A DNA stretch of 6,796 nucleotides from JAGVGK01 sp038064935 (GTDB taxonomy: Bacteria; Patescibacteriota; Minisyncoccia; Phycocordibacterales; JACOZG01): assembly GCA_038064935.1 (NCBI GenBank), contig JBBTRZ010000028.1, positions 1 through 6,796 on the forward strand, read 5' to 3'. This document shows, in pieces, positions 1 through 6,726 of this stretch; the first letter of the stretch is position 1, and every line of letters starts with the position of its first letter. A model generated the notes under the pieces. That model saw nothing but the letters and a program-made list of their open reading frames with translations. It was not told where the DNA came from and ran no database searches. Position numbers and translations under genes: made by a program.

Positions 1-115
1 GGGTGGTGAGGGCGCTGGGGGAGAGGTTGGTTGAAGTGGTTTGGGCGTGGAGGGGGGTGAAAGCACCGAGAGACAAAGCGAAAAGAGCAAAGATGATCAA
101 GTAACGTTTAGACAT
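1..115 (-). CDS. N-terminal fragment of a predicted secreted protein (signal peptide), cut by the window edge
   Basis: Reading leftward from an ATG at 115-113 gives 38 codons with no stop before the window ends. The start is Met-Ser-Lys-Arg, followed by a hydrophobic stretch of about 16 residues (YLIIFALFALSLGAF), then a short polar region ending in Leu-His-Ala, a plausible signal peptidase I site after residue 24. The mature part begins Gln-Thr-Thr-Ser-Thr and is rich in Thr, Ser and Pro, like the linker that often follows an export signal. An in-frame TAA eight codons upstream limits the start to this ATG. There is no Shine-Dalgarno sequence in front of it. The gene is divergent from the glycerate kinase operon and has its own candidate promoter at 154-162. 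The function cannot be named because the folded domain lies outside the window. It is called real because of the textbook signal-peptide pattern, but only 38 codons are visible. Confidence 0.6.
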   Translation of the reverse strand, partial: MSKRYLIIFALFALSLGAFTPLHAQTTSTNLSPSALTT

Positions 116-153
116 AAAGAATGGTTGGGGTTAGGTGGAGACATAATGGGTTT

Positions 154-162
154 AGTGTAGCA
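154..162 (-). promoter_or_regulatory. Candidate extended -10 promoter for the leftward secreted-protein gene
   Basis: On the minus strand the sequence reads TGC then TACACT, an extended -10 element with four of six matches to TATAAT. The predicted transcription start is near 147, giving a leader of about 32 nt before the ATG at 115. A TTGACT at 187-182 resembles a -35 box but lies 22 bp away, too far for a standard spacer, so the TG extension would have to compensate. Moderate to low confidence. Confidence 0.35.
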
Positions 163-254
163 GGCAAGTGCGGTAAGCGGGAGTCAAGTTGTCCACAGAG
201 GGGAAGAACTAGAGTCTCAAAGTGATTGATGAAATTATGCGCGAATTGTCGCTG

Positions 255-263
255 TGGTAGAAT
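255..263 (+). promoter_or_regulatory. Extended -10 promoter of the glycerate kinase operon, probably giving a leaderless mRNA
   Basis: TGG followed by TAGAAT (258-263) is an extended -10 element with five of six matches to TATAAT. Counting seven bases on puts transcription start near 270, which is the second of two tandem ATG codons (267 and 270). The TAG inside the hexamer is in frame with the gene and is a stop codon, so translation cannot start further upstream. No good -35 box lies at 16-18 bp (TTATGC at 235-240 is poor), which suits an extended -10 promoter. If transcription instead starts further upstream, GGTAG at 256-260 is the only, weak, Shine-Dalgarno candidate. Confidence 0.5.
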
Positions 264-266
264 CTA

Positions 267-1583
267 ATGATGGTAGGGAAGCAATGGATTAAGAATTTTT
301 CGGCGTTGGCTAAAAATCCCGCTAGGGAATTGGCCCTGCGTTTAGCTGAAGCCGCCTTTGATTCGATCGAGACCCGTAGCGTTGTGCGTCGAGCCGTCTC
401 TTTTACCAACAGCGAGTTTAAGGTTAAGGATACAGTCATTCCGCTCGAAAAAGGGGGGCGGATTTTTATTGTTAGCAGTGGCAAGTGTTCGCTGGCGGCC
501 ACGCTTGAATTGGAGGAAATTATTGGTGAACGAATCACTGATGGGGTGGTGATTGATGTAGAAAATCGCGCCCCTCTCAAATACACCCGTTTTTATCTTG
601 GCGATCATCCGTTTCCCACCGAAAATAATATTAATGCCACGGCTGAAATCATTAATCTTTTGTCGCAAGTCAATCAAGACGATCTGGTCATCTTTATTAT
701 TTCCGGCGGCGGCTCGGCATTTCTATGTCAACCGGAGAATCATACTTGCCTTGAGGAGACCATGGTGACTAAAACCCTTTTCCGTCACGGCGCAACGATT
801 GAGCAATTAAATATTGTTCGGAAGCATTTGTCGCGCGCGCGCGGTGGCTACCTCGCTCAATATGCCTACCCGGCGCGCGTGGTCTCACTTATTTTTTCTG
901 ATGTGCCGGGTAATAATTTGAGCACAATCGCTTCTGGCCCGACAGTCATGGACCAAACGACGATTGAAGATGCTAAAAGAATCATTGGCCAGTGCGATAA
1001 GGGTGGTGAATGCCAATTAATTCTTAATTCTTTGATCGAAACACCCAAAGAAACCAAATATTTTGAACGAGTAACGAATTTTCTTTTACTCACCAATGAA
1101 GTGCCCTTGCGGGCGATGGCTGACCTCGCCTTGACTCTTGGTTTAACGCCGACAATTAAAAATTCAGCCATTACGGGTGAAGCGTGCGCGATAGGTGAAG
1201 CGATCGCTAAGGAACTGGCGTTGGCGTTACCCGGGAATGTCTACCTCTACGGCGGCGAGACGACGGTGACTATCCATGGAGTTGGGCGGGGTAATGGCGG
1301 ACGCAATCAAGAGCTAATTCTGGGGGCCTTATCGTATCTTTCGCCGGGAGAAGTCATTTTGGCTTTGGCTTCTGATGGAGTGGATAACAGTGAATACGCC
1401 GGCGCCCTTTGTGATACAATGACGAGTGAGCAAGCGAAAATTGCTAATATGCTTCCCGAACGATTTCTTGAACAAAATGATTCAACTACCTTTTTTACGG
1501 CGGTGGGAGATTATCTTAGAGTCGGTTATACTGGCGCTAATGTTTCTGATTTAATAATTGCGTTAAAACTTAAACATGCCTGA
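267..1583 (+). CDS. Glycerate 2-kinase, GckA/TtuD (MOFRL) family
   Basis: A cytosolic enzyme predicted to phosphorylate D-glycerate with ATP to 2-phosphoglycerate, feeding lower glycolysis directly. At 438 residues it has the usual length and the two-domain order of the family. The N-terminal DUF4147-type domain (about 5-235) carries SSGKCSLAA near 70-78 (conserved Lys73), GDHPFPTE at 112-119, the glycine loop ISGGGSAF at 145-152, LNIVRKHLSR at 181-190 and SDVPGNNLSTIASGPT at 211-226. The C-terminal MOFRL domain (about 325-435) carries GGETTVTI at 329-336, RGNGGRNQEL at 341-350, ASDGVDN at 368-374 and a late YTGANVSDLII. All signature blocks are present, so it should be active. The start is forced: ATG at 267 (or 270) lies directly after an in-frame TAG. 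Its 3' end overlaps the PEP synthase start by 8 bp. The family also includes hydroxypyruvate- and tartrate-linked kinases; the enolase in the same operon favours 2-phosphoglycerate as product. Confidence 0.93.
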   Translation: MMVGKQWIKNFSALAKNPARELALRLAEAAFDSIETRSVVRRAVSFTNSEFKVKDTVIPLEKGGRIFIVSSGKCSLAATLELEEIIGERITDGVVIDVENRAPLKYTRFYLGDHPFPTENNINATAEIINLLSQVNQDDLVIFIISGGGSAFLCQPENHTCLEETMVTKTLFRHGATIEQLNIVRKHLSRARGGYLAQYAYPARVVSLIFSDVPGNNLSTIASGPTVMDQTTIEDAKRIIGQCDKGGECQLILNSLIETPKETKYFERVTNFLLLTNEVPLRAMADLALTLGLTPTIKNSAITGEACAIGEAIAKELALALPGNVYLYGGETTVTIHGVGRGNGGRNQELILGALSYLSPGEVILALASDGVDNSEYAGALCDTMTSEQAKIANMLPERFLEQNDSTTFFTAVGDYLRVGYTGANVSDLIIALKLKHA

Positions 1584-4008
1584 CCGTTCAAACGCTTTAA
1601 TTCTTCCGTTTCGTGAATTGACCATTGATGATGTGCCGTTAGTCGGCGGTAAAAACGCGGCTTTAGGCGAGATGGTCGCTAATTTCGCGCCTTTCGGGAT
1701 CGCGGTGCCGGACGGTTTTGCCATTACCGCCAAGGCTTACGATTATTTTCTCGATAACGCTCAACTGCGACCGGAGATTGAGCGACTGCTTGCGGGTCTC
1801 GACACTCGCGCGGTGCGCGATCTCGCGCGTCGTGGTGAAGCGGTCCGTCGGGTGATTTCTCGCGCGTCGTTTCCCGAAGATTTAAGATTGGCGATTAATT
1901 CCGCCTATCTTGAATTGAGTGGTGGCGCGTCGGATGGGATTGCTGTCGCTGTCCGTTCTTCGGCGACCGCGGAAGATTTACCCGATGCTTCTTTTGCTGG
2001 TCAACAAGAAACCTATCTTAATATCCGCGGTGGAGTGACTCTGGAGAAGGCGGTTAAGGACTGTTTTGCTTCCTTGTTCACTAATCGGGCAATTTCCTAT
2101 CGAGTGGATAAGGGTTTTCCACCCTTATCGATCTCCCTCTCCGTTGGTGTCCAAAAGATGGTTCGAAGTGATAAGGGTTCAAGCGGCGTGGCTTTTTCTC
2201 TCGATACCGAAACCGGTTTTAATAAAGTGGTGGTGATCAATAGTTCTTACGGTTTGGGTGAAATGGTCGTTCAGGGGAAGGTGACGCCGGATGAATTTAC
2301 CGTTTTCAAACCCACCTTAGATTTGAACTTTAGGGCGATTATCGCCCGTAATTTAGGATCCAAGGAGACTAAAATGATTTATGGCAGGGGAAATAAGGCC
2401 ACCACCGTTGTCGCAGTTTCTCCTCGTGACCGTCTGACTTGGAGTCTCACAGATGAAGAAGTGATTCGTTTAGCCAGTTGGGTGGTAAAGATTGAGAAAT
2501 ATTTTTCCGAGCGCCGCGGGCACTATCAACCAATGGATATTGAATGGGCTAAAGATGGGATTACCGGTGAATTATTCATTGTTCAAGCTCGACCCGAAAC
2601 GATTCACGCGACGGCCGAGAAACAAAGTTATCGAGAATATCGATTGACATCATCTCCCCCAAAACCTCTGGTTGTCGGCGCGGCGGTGGGTTCCAGGATT
2701 GGCGCGAGTAAGGTGCGAGTAATTAAAACATCGGCCAAAATCGCTGACTTTAAGGCGGGGGAGGTTTTGGTGACGGTGATCACTGATCCTGATTGGGAGC
2801 CGATTATGAAAATTGCTTCGGCGATCGTCACCGATCAAGGGGGACGGACAAGTCACGCCGCAATTGTTTCTCGCGAACTCGGCATCCCCTGCATTGTTGG
2901 TACGGCCACGGCAACGAAAGTGCTTCGCCCCGGGGTGGCGGTGACGGTTGATTGTTCGGCTGGTCGTACTGGGCGTGTTTATCCGGGAATTCTCCCTTTT
3001 GAGTTGATTGAACATCGATTGGATCAAGTGCCGGAAACAAAGACAAAAGTGATGGTTAATATTGGTTCGCCGGATGAAGCCTTCAGTCATTATCGTTTGC
3101 CGGTCTCGGGTATCGGCTTGGGACGGATTGAGTTTATCATTACCGAACATATTAAAATTCATCCCCGGGCCTTGATCGATTTTGACACTCATAATTTAAA
3201 TAAAAAAGAACAGCGTAAACTTAAGACCCAGATTGAAACGCTGACTCTCGGTTACAAAGACAAAAAAACTTTTTACATTGATGAATTAGCGGAAGGCGTG
3301 GCCAAAATTGCAGCGGTCGTCTACCCCCAACCGGCCATTATCCGTTTTTCCGATTTTAAAACCAATGAATACCGAACATTGATCGGGGGGGAATATTACG
3401 AACCCGTCGAAGAGAATCCGATGTTGGGTTGGCGCGGCGCGTCGCGTTATTATCACGATGATTTCCGTGAGGCTTTTGCCCTCGAGTGCGCGGCGCTTAA
3501 AAAAGCTCGGACGACGATGGGCCTGACAAATATTATCCCCATGATTCCTTTTTGTCGGACACCGGAAGAAGGAAAAAAGGTGCTTGAGCTCATGACCTCG
3601 TTTGGCCTCGATCGAACGATAGATTCTGGTTTAAAAATTTACATGATGTGTGAGATTCCCTCAAATATTATTCTGGCCGATGATTTTCTAAATCTTTTTG
3701 ACGGTTTTTCTATTGGTTCGAATGATTTGGCTCAATTAACCCTTGGCCTTGATCGCGATTCTGGAATTGTCAATAAAATTGCTGATGAAAATAATCAGGC
3801 GGTCAAGCAGTTGATTAAAATGGCGATTGCGAGCGCGCGGGGGCGCGGCAAATACATTGGAATTTGTGGTCAAGCCCCGTCTGATTTTCCGGATTTTGCC
3901 GCTTTTCTGATTGATCAGGGTATTGATAGTATTTCGCTTAATCCAGACAGTGTGGTGGCGACGATAACCGCAATTGCGGAACAGGAGAAGAATTTAAAAG
4001 GCGTATGA
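1576..4008 (+). CDS. ppsA: Phosphoenolpyruvate synthase (pyruvate, water dikinase)
   Basis: Catalyses pyruvate + ATP + H2O <-> PEP + AMP + Pi in the cytosol through a phospho-histidine intermediate. Its 810 residues are close to the usual ~790-820, with all three domains in order. The ATP-grasp-like domain (about 10-345) has VGGKNAALGEM at 23-33, RSSATAEDLPDASFAGQQET at 127-146 and VQARPETIHAT at 336-346. The swivelling phospho-His domain (about 365-470) has GGRTSHAAIVSRELGIPC at 422-439, with catalytic His427. The C-terminal PEP-binding barrel (about 490-800) has GIGLGRIEFII at 512-522, SDFKTNEY at 592-599, ENPMLGWRG at 613-621, SIGSNDLAQL at 712-721 and GICGQAPSD at 762-770, with catalytic Cys764. 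Nothing key is missing. The start at 1576 overlaps the kinase stop by 8 bp with no Shine-Dalgarno, suggesting coupled translation. PPDK is excluded because the sequence is too short and shows PpsA-type motifs. In this operon it may work in either direction. Confidence 0.96.
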   Translation: MPDRSNALILPFRELTIDDVPLVGGKNAALGEMVANFAPFGIAVPDGFAITAKAYDYFLDNAQLRPEIERLLAGLDTRAVRDLARRGEAVRRVISRASFPEDLRLAINSAYLELSGGASDGIAVAVRSSATAEDLPDASFAGQQETYLNIRGGVTLEKAVKDCFASLFTNRAISYRVDKGFPPLSISLSVGVQKMVRSDKGSSGVAFSLDTETGFNKVVVINSSYGLGEMVVQGKVTPDEFTVFKPTLDLNFRAIIARNLGSKETKMIYGRGNKATTVVAVSPRDRLTWSLTDEEVIRLASWVVKIEKYFSERRGHYQPMDIEWAKDGITGELFIVQARPETIHATAEKQSYREYRLTSSPPKPLVVGAAVGSRIGASKVRVIKTSAKIADFKAGEVLVTVITDPDWEPIMKIASAIVTDQGGRTSHAAIVSRELGIPCIVGTATATKVLRPGVAVTVDCSAGRTGRVYPGILPFELIEHRLDQVPETKTKVMVNIGSPDEAFSHYRLPVSGIGLGRIEFIITEHIKIHPRALIDFDTHNLNKKEQRKLKTQIETLTLGYKDKKTFYIDELAEGVAKIAAVVYPQPAIIRFSDFKTNEYRTLIGGEYYEPVEENPMLGWRGASRYYHDDFREAFALECAALKKARTTMGLTNIIPMIPFCRTPEEGKKVLELMTSFGLDRTIDSGLKIYMMCEIPSNIILADDFLNLFDGFSIGSNDLAQLTLGLDRDSGIVNKIADENNQAVKQLIKMAIASARGRGKYIGICGQAPSDFPDFAAFLIDQGIDSISLNPDSVVATITAIAEQEKNLKGV

Positions 4009-5012
4009 GATTTGCTGTTTTTGGTTATGAGTCGTGGGAACGCGAATATTTACTAGGCCAGACTTTGGCGGGGATTGAGTTAATCTTTTTTGAACATTCA
4101 CTTGATCACGATACCATTCTCCCGGACACCGCCTTCGAGGGTTTGGTGGTGTTTGTCAATTCGCAGATAGATAAAGCGGTTCTCGATCATTTTCCCAAGG
4201 TGCGTTTTATTACTACGCGCTCAACGGGTTATGATCATATTGATTTAGCCGCTTGTCGGGCGCGCGGCGTTACGGTGTCAAATGTGCCGGCTTATGGTGA
4301 AGCGACGGTGGCGGAATATGTATTTGCCTTGCTCCTGTCTTTGTCTCGGAAAATTTGTCTCGGTTATTATCAAGTGCGCGAGTCGGGCAGTTTTAGCATT
4401 GCTAATTTACGCGGTTTCGATTTGGCAGGGAAGACGCTGGGCATCGTCGGCGCCGGACGGATTGGTCGCCAGGTGGCGCGGATTGCCCATGGCTTCGGCT
4501 TGAAGGTGGTGATTAACGATACCCATCCGGATGAGCAATTTGCCGCGTCGTTGGGAATTTCTTTTCAGACTCTGCCTGAACTTTTAGGGCAAAGTGACAT
4601 TGTGACACTGCATGTCCCGGCTTTGCCCGAGACCGAACATCTTTTGAATTCAACTACTTTGGCTCAAATGAAACGGGGCGCGATTATTATTAACACCAGC
4701 CGTGGCAGTGTCGTTGATACTCAAGCTCTAGTCGTCGCTCTTCATTCGGGACAAATCGCCGGCGCGGCGCTCGATGTTCTCGAAGAAGAAGGGGTGATTC
4801 GTGACGAGCTTGATTTTCTGGTGAGTGGTCATCCCGAGGAACATAATTTGAAAACCGTTCTCGCCAATCATGCCTTGATTGATCTGCCGAATGTCATTGT
4901 CACACCACACAACGCTTTCAATACAACCGAAGCGTTACGGCGGATTCTCGAAACCACGCTTGATAATCTGCGGGGGATAATGGCCGGCGCGCCAATTAAC
5001 CTGGTTCCATGA
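4005..5012 (+). CDS. NAD-dependent D-2-hydroxyacid dehydrogenase, D-lactate dehydrogenase type
   Basis: Predicted to interconvert pyruvate and D-lactate with NADH/NAD+. It has 335 residues, as expected for the family. The split substrate-binding domain (about 1-105 and 300-335) flanks a Rossmann domain with GAGRIG at 149-154. Asp172 after the second strand favours NAD over NADP. Catalytic residues are visible as Arg233 (NTSRGSVVD), Glu262 (LDVLEEEG) and His302 (TPHNAF). Three traits point to the D-lactate rather than glyoxylate/hydroxypyruvate reductase branch: VPAYGEATVAEY at 94-105, a long segment between Glu and His, and His followed by Asn-Ala-Phe, as in the HQAF and HTAF motifs of known D-lactate dehydrogenases. 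ATGA overlaps join it to PEP synthase upstream and enolase downstream (4 bp each). An AAAAGG at 3996-4001 lies only three bases before the ATG, so coupling rather than a good ribosome site is likely. Hydroxypyruvate or another 2-oxoacid remains a possible substrate. Confidence 0.88.
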   Translation: MRFAVFGYESWEREYLLGQTLAGIELIFFEHSLDHDTILPDTAFEGLVVFVNSQIDKAVLDHFPKVRFITTRSTGYDHIDLAACRARGVTVSNVPAYGEATVAEYVFALLLSLSRKICLGYYQVRESGSFSIANLRGFDLAGKTLGIVGAGRIGRQVARIAHGFGLKVVINDTHPDEQFAASLGISFQTLPELLGQSDIVTLHVPALPETEHLLNSTTLAQMKRGAIIINTSRGSVVDTQALVVALHSGQIAGAALDVLEEEGVIRDELDFLVSGHPEEHNLKTVLANHALIDLPNVIVTPHNAFNTTEALRRILETTLDNLRGIMAGAPINLVP

Positions 5013-6175
5013 TTCAACGACTGACGGCGCGGCCAATACTTGATTCTCGCGGCGAGTGGACGATCGAGGTCGTCGCGTGGTGGGGCGATCGGCGAGGCAT
5101 CGCGTCGGTGCCACAAGGAGAGAGTCGGGGCGCGCGCGAGGCAGTCAGTTTGCCGGCCGATCAGGCGGTGAAGAATATTTTAGAAATTATCGCGCCGGCG
5201 CTTGAGGGAAACGATTTTCCCGATCAAGCCCGTCTCGACCAGCGGTTGCAAGAATTAGATGGTACGGCGACCAAAGAGCGTCTCGGCGGGAATGCTCTGC
5301 TCGGGGTTTCGCTGGCCTATGCCCGACTTACGGCGTCAATGCGAAATCAACCACTTTGGCAATACCTTCGAGATATTTGCGCTTGGTCGGTCAAACCAAT
5401 CGCGCCGCCGCAACTTCTATCCCTGATGATCGAGGGGGGACTTCACGCGCCCGGCGGCGCGCTGTTCCAAGAATATCTGGTTTTGCCGCAGACAAGGACG
5501 ATCGTTGATGCGATAGATTTAGTAACTGATCTCTATGGCTCATTGCGCGAGCTCGTGAGTCGGCGTTTCGGTCCCGCGGCCACGCGCCTCGGTGATGAAG
5601 GCGCTTTTGCCCCTCCGACCACTTATGAACCCTTCGCTCTGATAATTGAGGCGGGGCAAGCCAGTGGTTTAGCTGATAAATTCGATGTGGGTCTGGATGC
5701 GGCGGCGACGGGTCTCTCTTTAGCCCCCGAAGAATTAATTGCGCTTTATCGCGAGTTGCGGGCTAGTTATCCTTTGCGTTATCTTGAGGACCCATTTAAC
5801 GAAAATGATTTGGATCACTTCGCCTCGTGCCTCGCTGAATTCGGCGAAGGCATCATGATCACGGGAGATGATCTGACGGTGACGAATGTCAAACGGATGG
5901 AACTCGCGCAAACTAAGCGAAGTGTGAACGCGATGATCGTGAAGCCCAATCAGATCGGGACTGTCACCCAGACGCTCGCGGCCGTCCGTCTGGCTCGAGA
6001 ATATGGTTGGCAAGTGATCGTCTCGCATCGCGGCCGGGAGACGAATGATGATTTCATCGCCGATCTGGCCTGGGGAATCGGGGCGGATGGGATCAAGCTC
6101 GGGGCCCCGGCGCGCGGCGAGCGGGTGGCTAAGTATAATCGCCTGCTTGAGCTTGAAGCAATGTCCGGCATTTAG
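5009..6175 (+). CDS. eno: Enolase (phosphopyruvate hydratase), short divergent form
   Basis: Converts 2-phosphoglycerate to PEP, linking the kinase and PEP synthase of this operon. The N-terminal domain (about 1-125) begins with the typical ARPILDSRGEWTIEV, and the barrel fills the rest. By alignment from memory with yeast enolase, the functional residues remain: Ser39 (loop metal ligand), His146, Gln154-Glu155, the acid Glu197 (GDEG), metal ligands Asp230, Glu260 and Asp287, the base Lys312 (VKPNQIG), His340-Arg341 and Lys363. At 388 residues it is about 40 shorter than usual. The block normally reading DGDKSRYLGKGV after loop 1 is reduced to SLPADQAV (47-54), a mid-barrel loop is trimmed (233-240), and the usual C-terminal tail is absent. 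Loop 1 is PQGESRG instead of PSGASTG, and the phosphate-binding serine after His-Arg is Gly342. It starts in an ATGA overlap without a Shine-Dalgarno sequence. Its last 47 bp are also read by the opposite-strand glycosylase gene. It is very likely a true enolase rather than another superfamily member. Confidence 0.92.
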   Translation: MIQRLTARPILDSRGEWTIEVVAWWGDRRGIASVPQGESRGAREAVSLPADQAVKNILEIIAPALEGNDFPDQARLDQRLQELDGTATKERLGGNALLGVSLAYARLTASMRNQPLWQYLRDICAWSVKPIAPPQLLSLMIEGGLHAPGGALFQEYLVLPQTRTIVDAIDLVTDLYGSLRELVSRRFGPAATRLGDEGAFAPPTTYEPFALIIEAGQASGLADKFDVGLDAAATGLSLAPEELIALYRELRASYPLRYLEDPFNENDLDHFASCLAEFGEGIMITGDDLTVTNVKRMELAQTKRSVNAMIVKPNQIGTVTQTLAAVRLAREYGWQVIVSHRGRETNDDFIADLAWGIGADGIKLGAPARGERVAKYNRLLELEAMSGI

Positions 6176-6719
6176 TAATGGCGGCGGGCAACTTCTGGAA
6201 GCTCCGGCGGAGTTCGTTGAGTGTCGCCGTGCCACGGAGCGCGGCCGACGGATGGAAGAGCGGGTAAATAAAAAGATTTTTAATGGGGAATAATTTACCT
6301 TGGTCGCGACTAATTTTCCCGAGGGGTAAAAAATAATTCATCGCGAAGCGGCCGAGCGGAGCGACGAGGAGAGGTGAGATAATCTCAATTTGTCGCGTGA
6401 GATAAGGTTGGTAGCTGGCGATTTCTTCGGGACTAGGGTCGCGATTGTCGGGTGGCCGGCGCTTGACAATGTTGGTGATGTAGACCTCTTCGCGTTGCCA
6501 ACCCAGTTCGCCGATTAGTTTATCGAGAAGTTGCCCCGAGCGGCCGACGAAGGGTCGCCGTAATTCATTCTCTCGGGCGCCCGGCGCTTCGCCGATGAAG
6601 AGTACTTCGGTGTTAGGATTGCCTTCACCGAAAACGAGATTGGATTCGCGAAGAGGCAAGATTTTGTCGGCCCCAATTTCGAGAGCCAGCGCCGCCAGTT
6701 GTTCCGTTTTGGTTGGCAC
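6129..6719 (-). CDS. Family-4 uracil-DNA glycosylase lacking the iron-sulfur cysteines
   Basis: Predicted to remove uracil from DNA as the first step of base excision repair. At 196 residues it matches family-4 length. Visible motifs are LVFGEG (28-33), IGEAPGARENE (42-52), RPFVGRSGQLLDKL (55-68), VYITNIVKRRPPDNRDP (79-95), LGRFAMN (122-128) and FHPSAALRG (155-163), covering both catalytic regions. The usual four [4Fe-4S] ligands are all absent: the N-terminal CxxC region reads ADKIL (17-21), VKC has become VKR (Arg87), and the EIxxC position is Tyr103. The only cysteine, Cys184, is in the C-terminal tail encoded in the overlap with enolase. The start is GTG at 6719; the nearest in-frame stop upstream is TAA at 6746-6744, with no other start codon between. 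It has its own promoter directly upstream and is convergent with the metabolic operon. Confidence 0.9.
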   Translation of the reverse strand: MPTKTEQLAALALEIGADKILPLRESNLVFGEGNPNTEVLFIGEAPGARENELRRPFVGRSGQLLDKLIGELGWQREEVYITNIVKRRPPDNRDPSPEEIASYQPYLTRQIEIISPLLVAPLGRFAMNYFLPLGKISRDQGKLFPIKNLFIYPLFHPSAALRGTATLNELRRSFQKLPAAITKCRTLLQAQAGDYT

Positions 6720-6726
6720 AAGGGCT

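Noticed and set aside
99..144. Possible 15-codon upstream reading frame (minus strand, ATG at 144) overlapping the start of the secreted-protein gene
   Set aside because: Too short, not rich in any one amino acid in the manner of an attenuator, and the transcription start is only a weak prediction.
189..197. TTGTCCACA, one mismatch from the DnaA box TTATNCACA
   Set aside because: A single near-match in a divergent promoter region, with no cluster of boxes, AT-rich unwinding element or dnaA/dnaN neighbour; chance is the simplest explanation.
829..842. Alternating CG tract (CGCGCGCGCG)
   Set aside because: It encodes the conserved Leu-Ser-Arg-Ala-Arg-Gly of the kinase, so codon choice at Arg and Ala explains it; no evidence for a separate role.
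2650..3192. 180-codon open frame opposite the PEP synthase gene
   Set aside because: Its composition (many Arg, Asn, His, Pro) matches no protein family I recognise, and it lies fully over a strongly conserved coding region; it is a shadow frame. The same holds for the other antisense frames over the kinase, dehydrogenase and enolase genes.
6099..6128. GC-rich palindrome around CGGGGCCCCG, just past the stop codon of the glycosylase gene on its strand
   Set aside because: It has no loop and no following T-run, and it falls in conserved enolase codons (IKLGAPARGER), which explain the sequence.
6263..6299. Inverted repeat GGTAAAT / ATTTACC with an inner AAAAA-GA-TTTTT
   Set aside because: It lies inside the glycosylase coding sequence, has only a 7-bp AT-rich outer arm with a 23-base loop, and lacks the GC-rich stem followed by a T-run expected of an intrinsic terminator.
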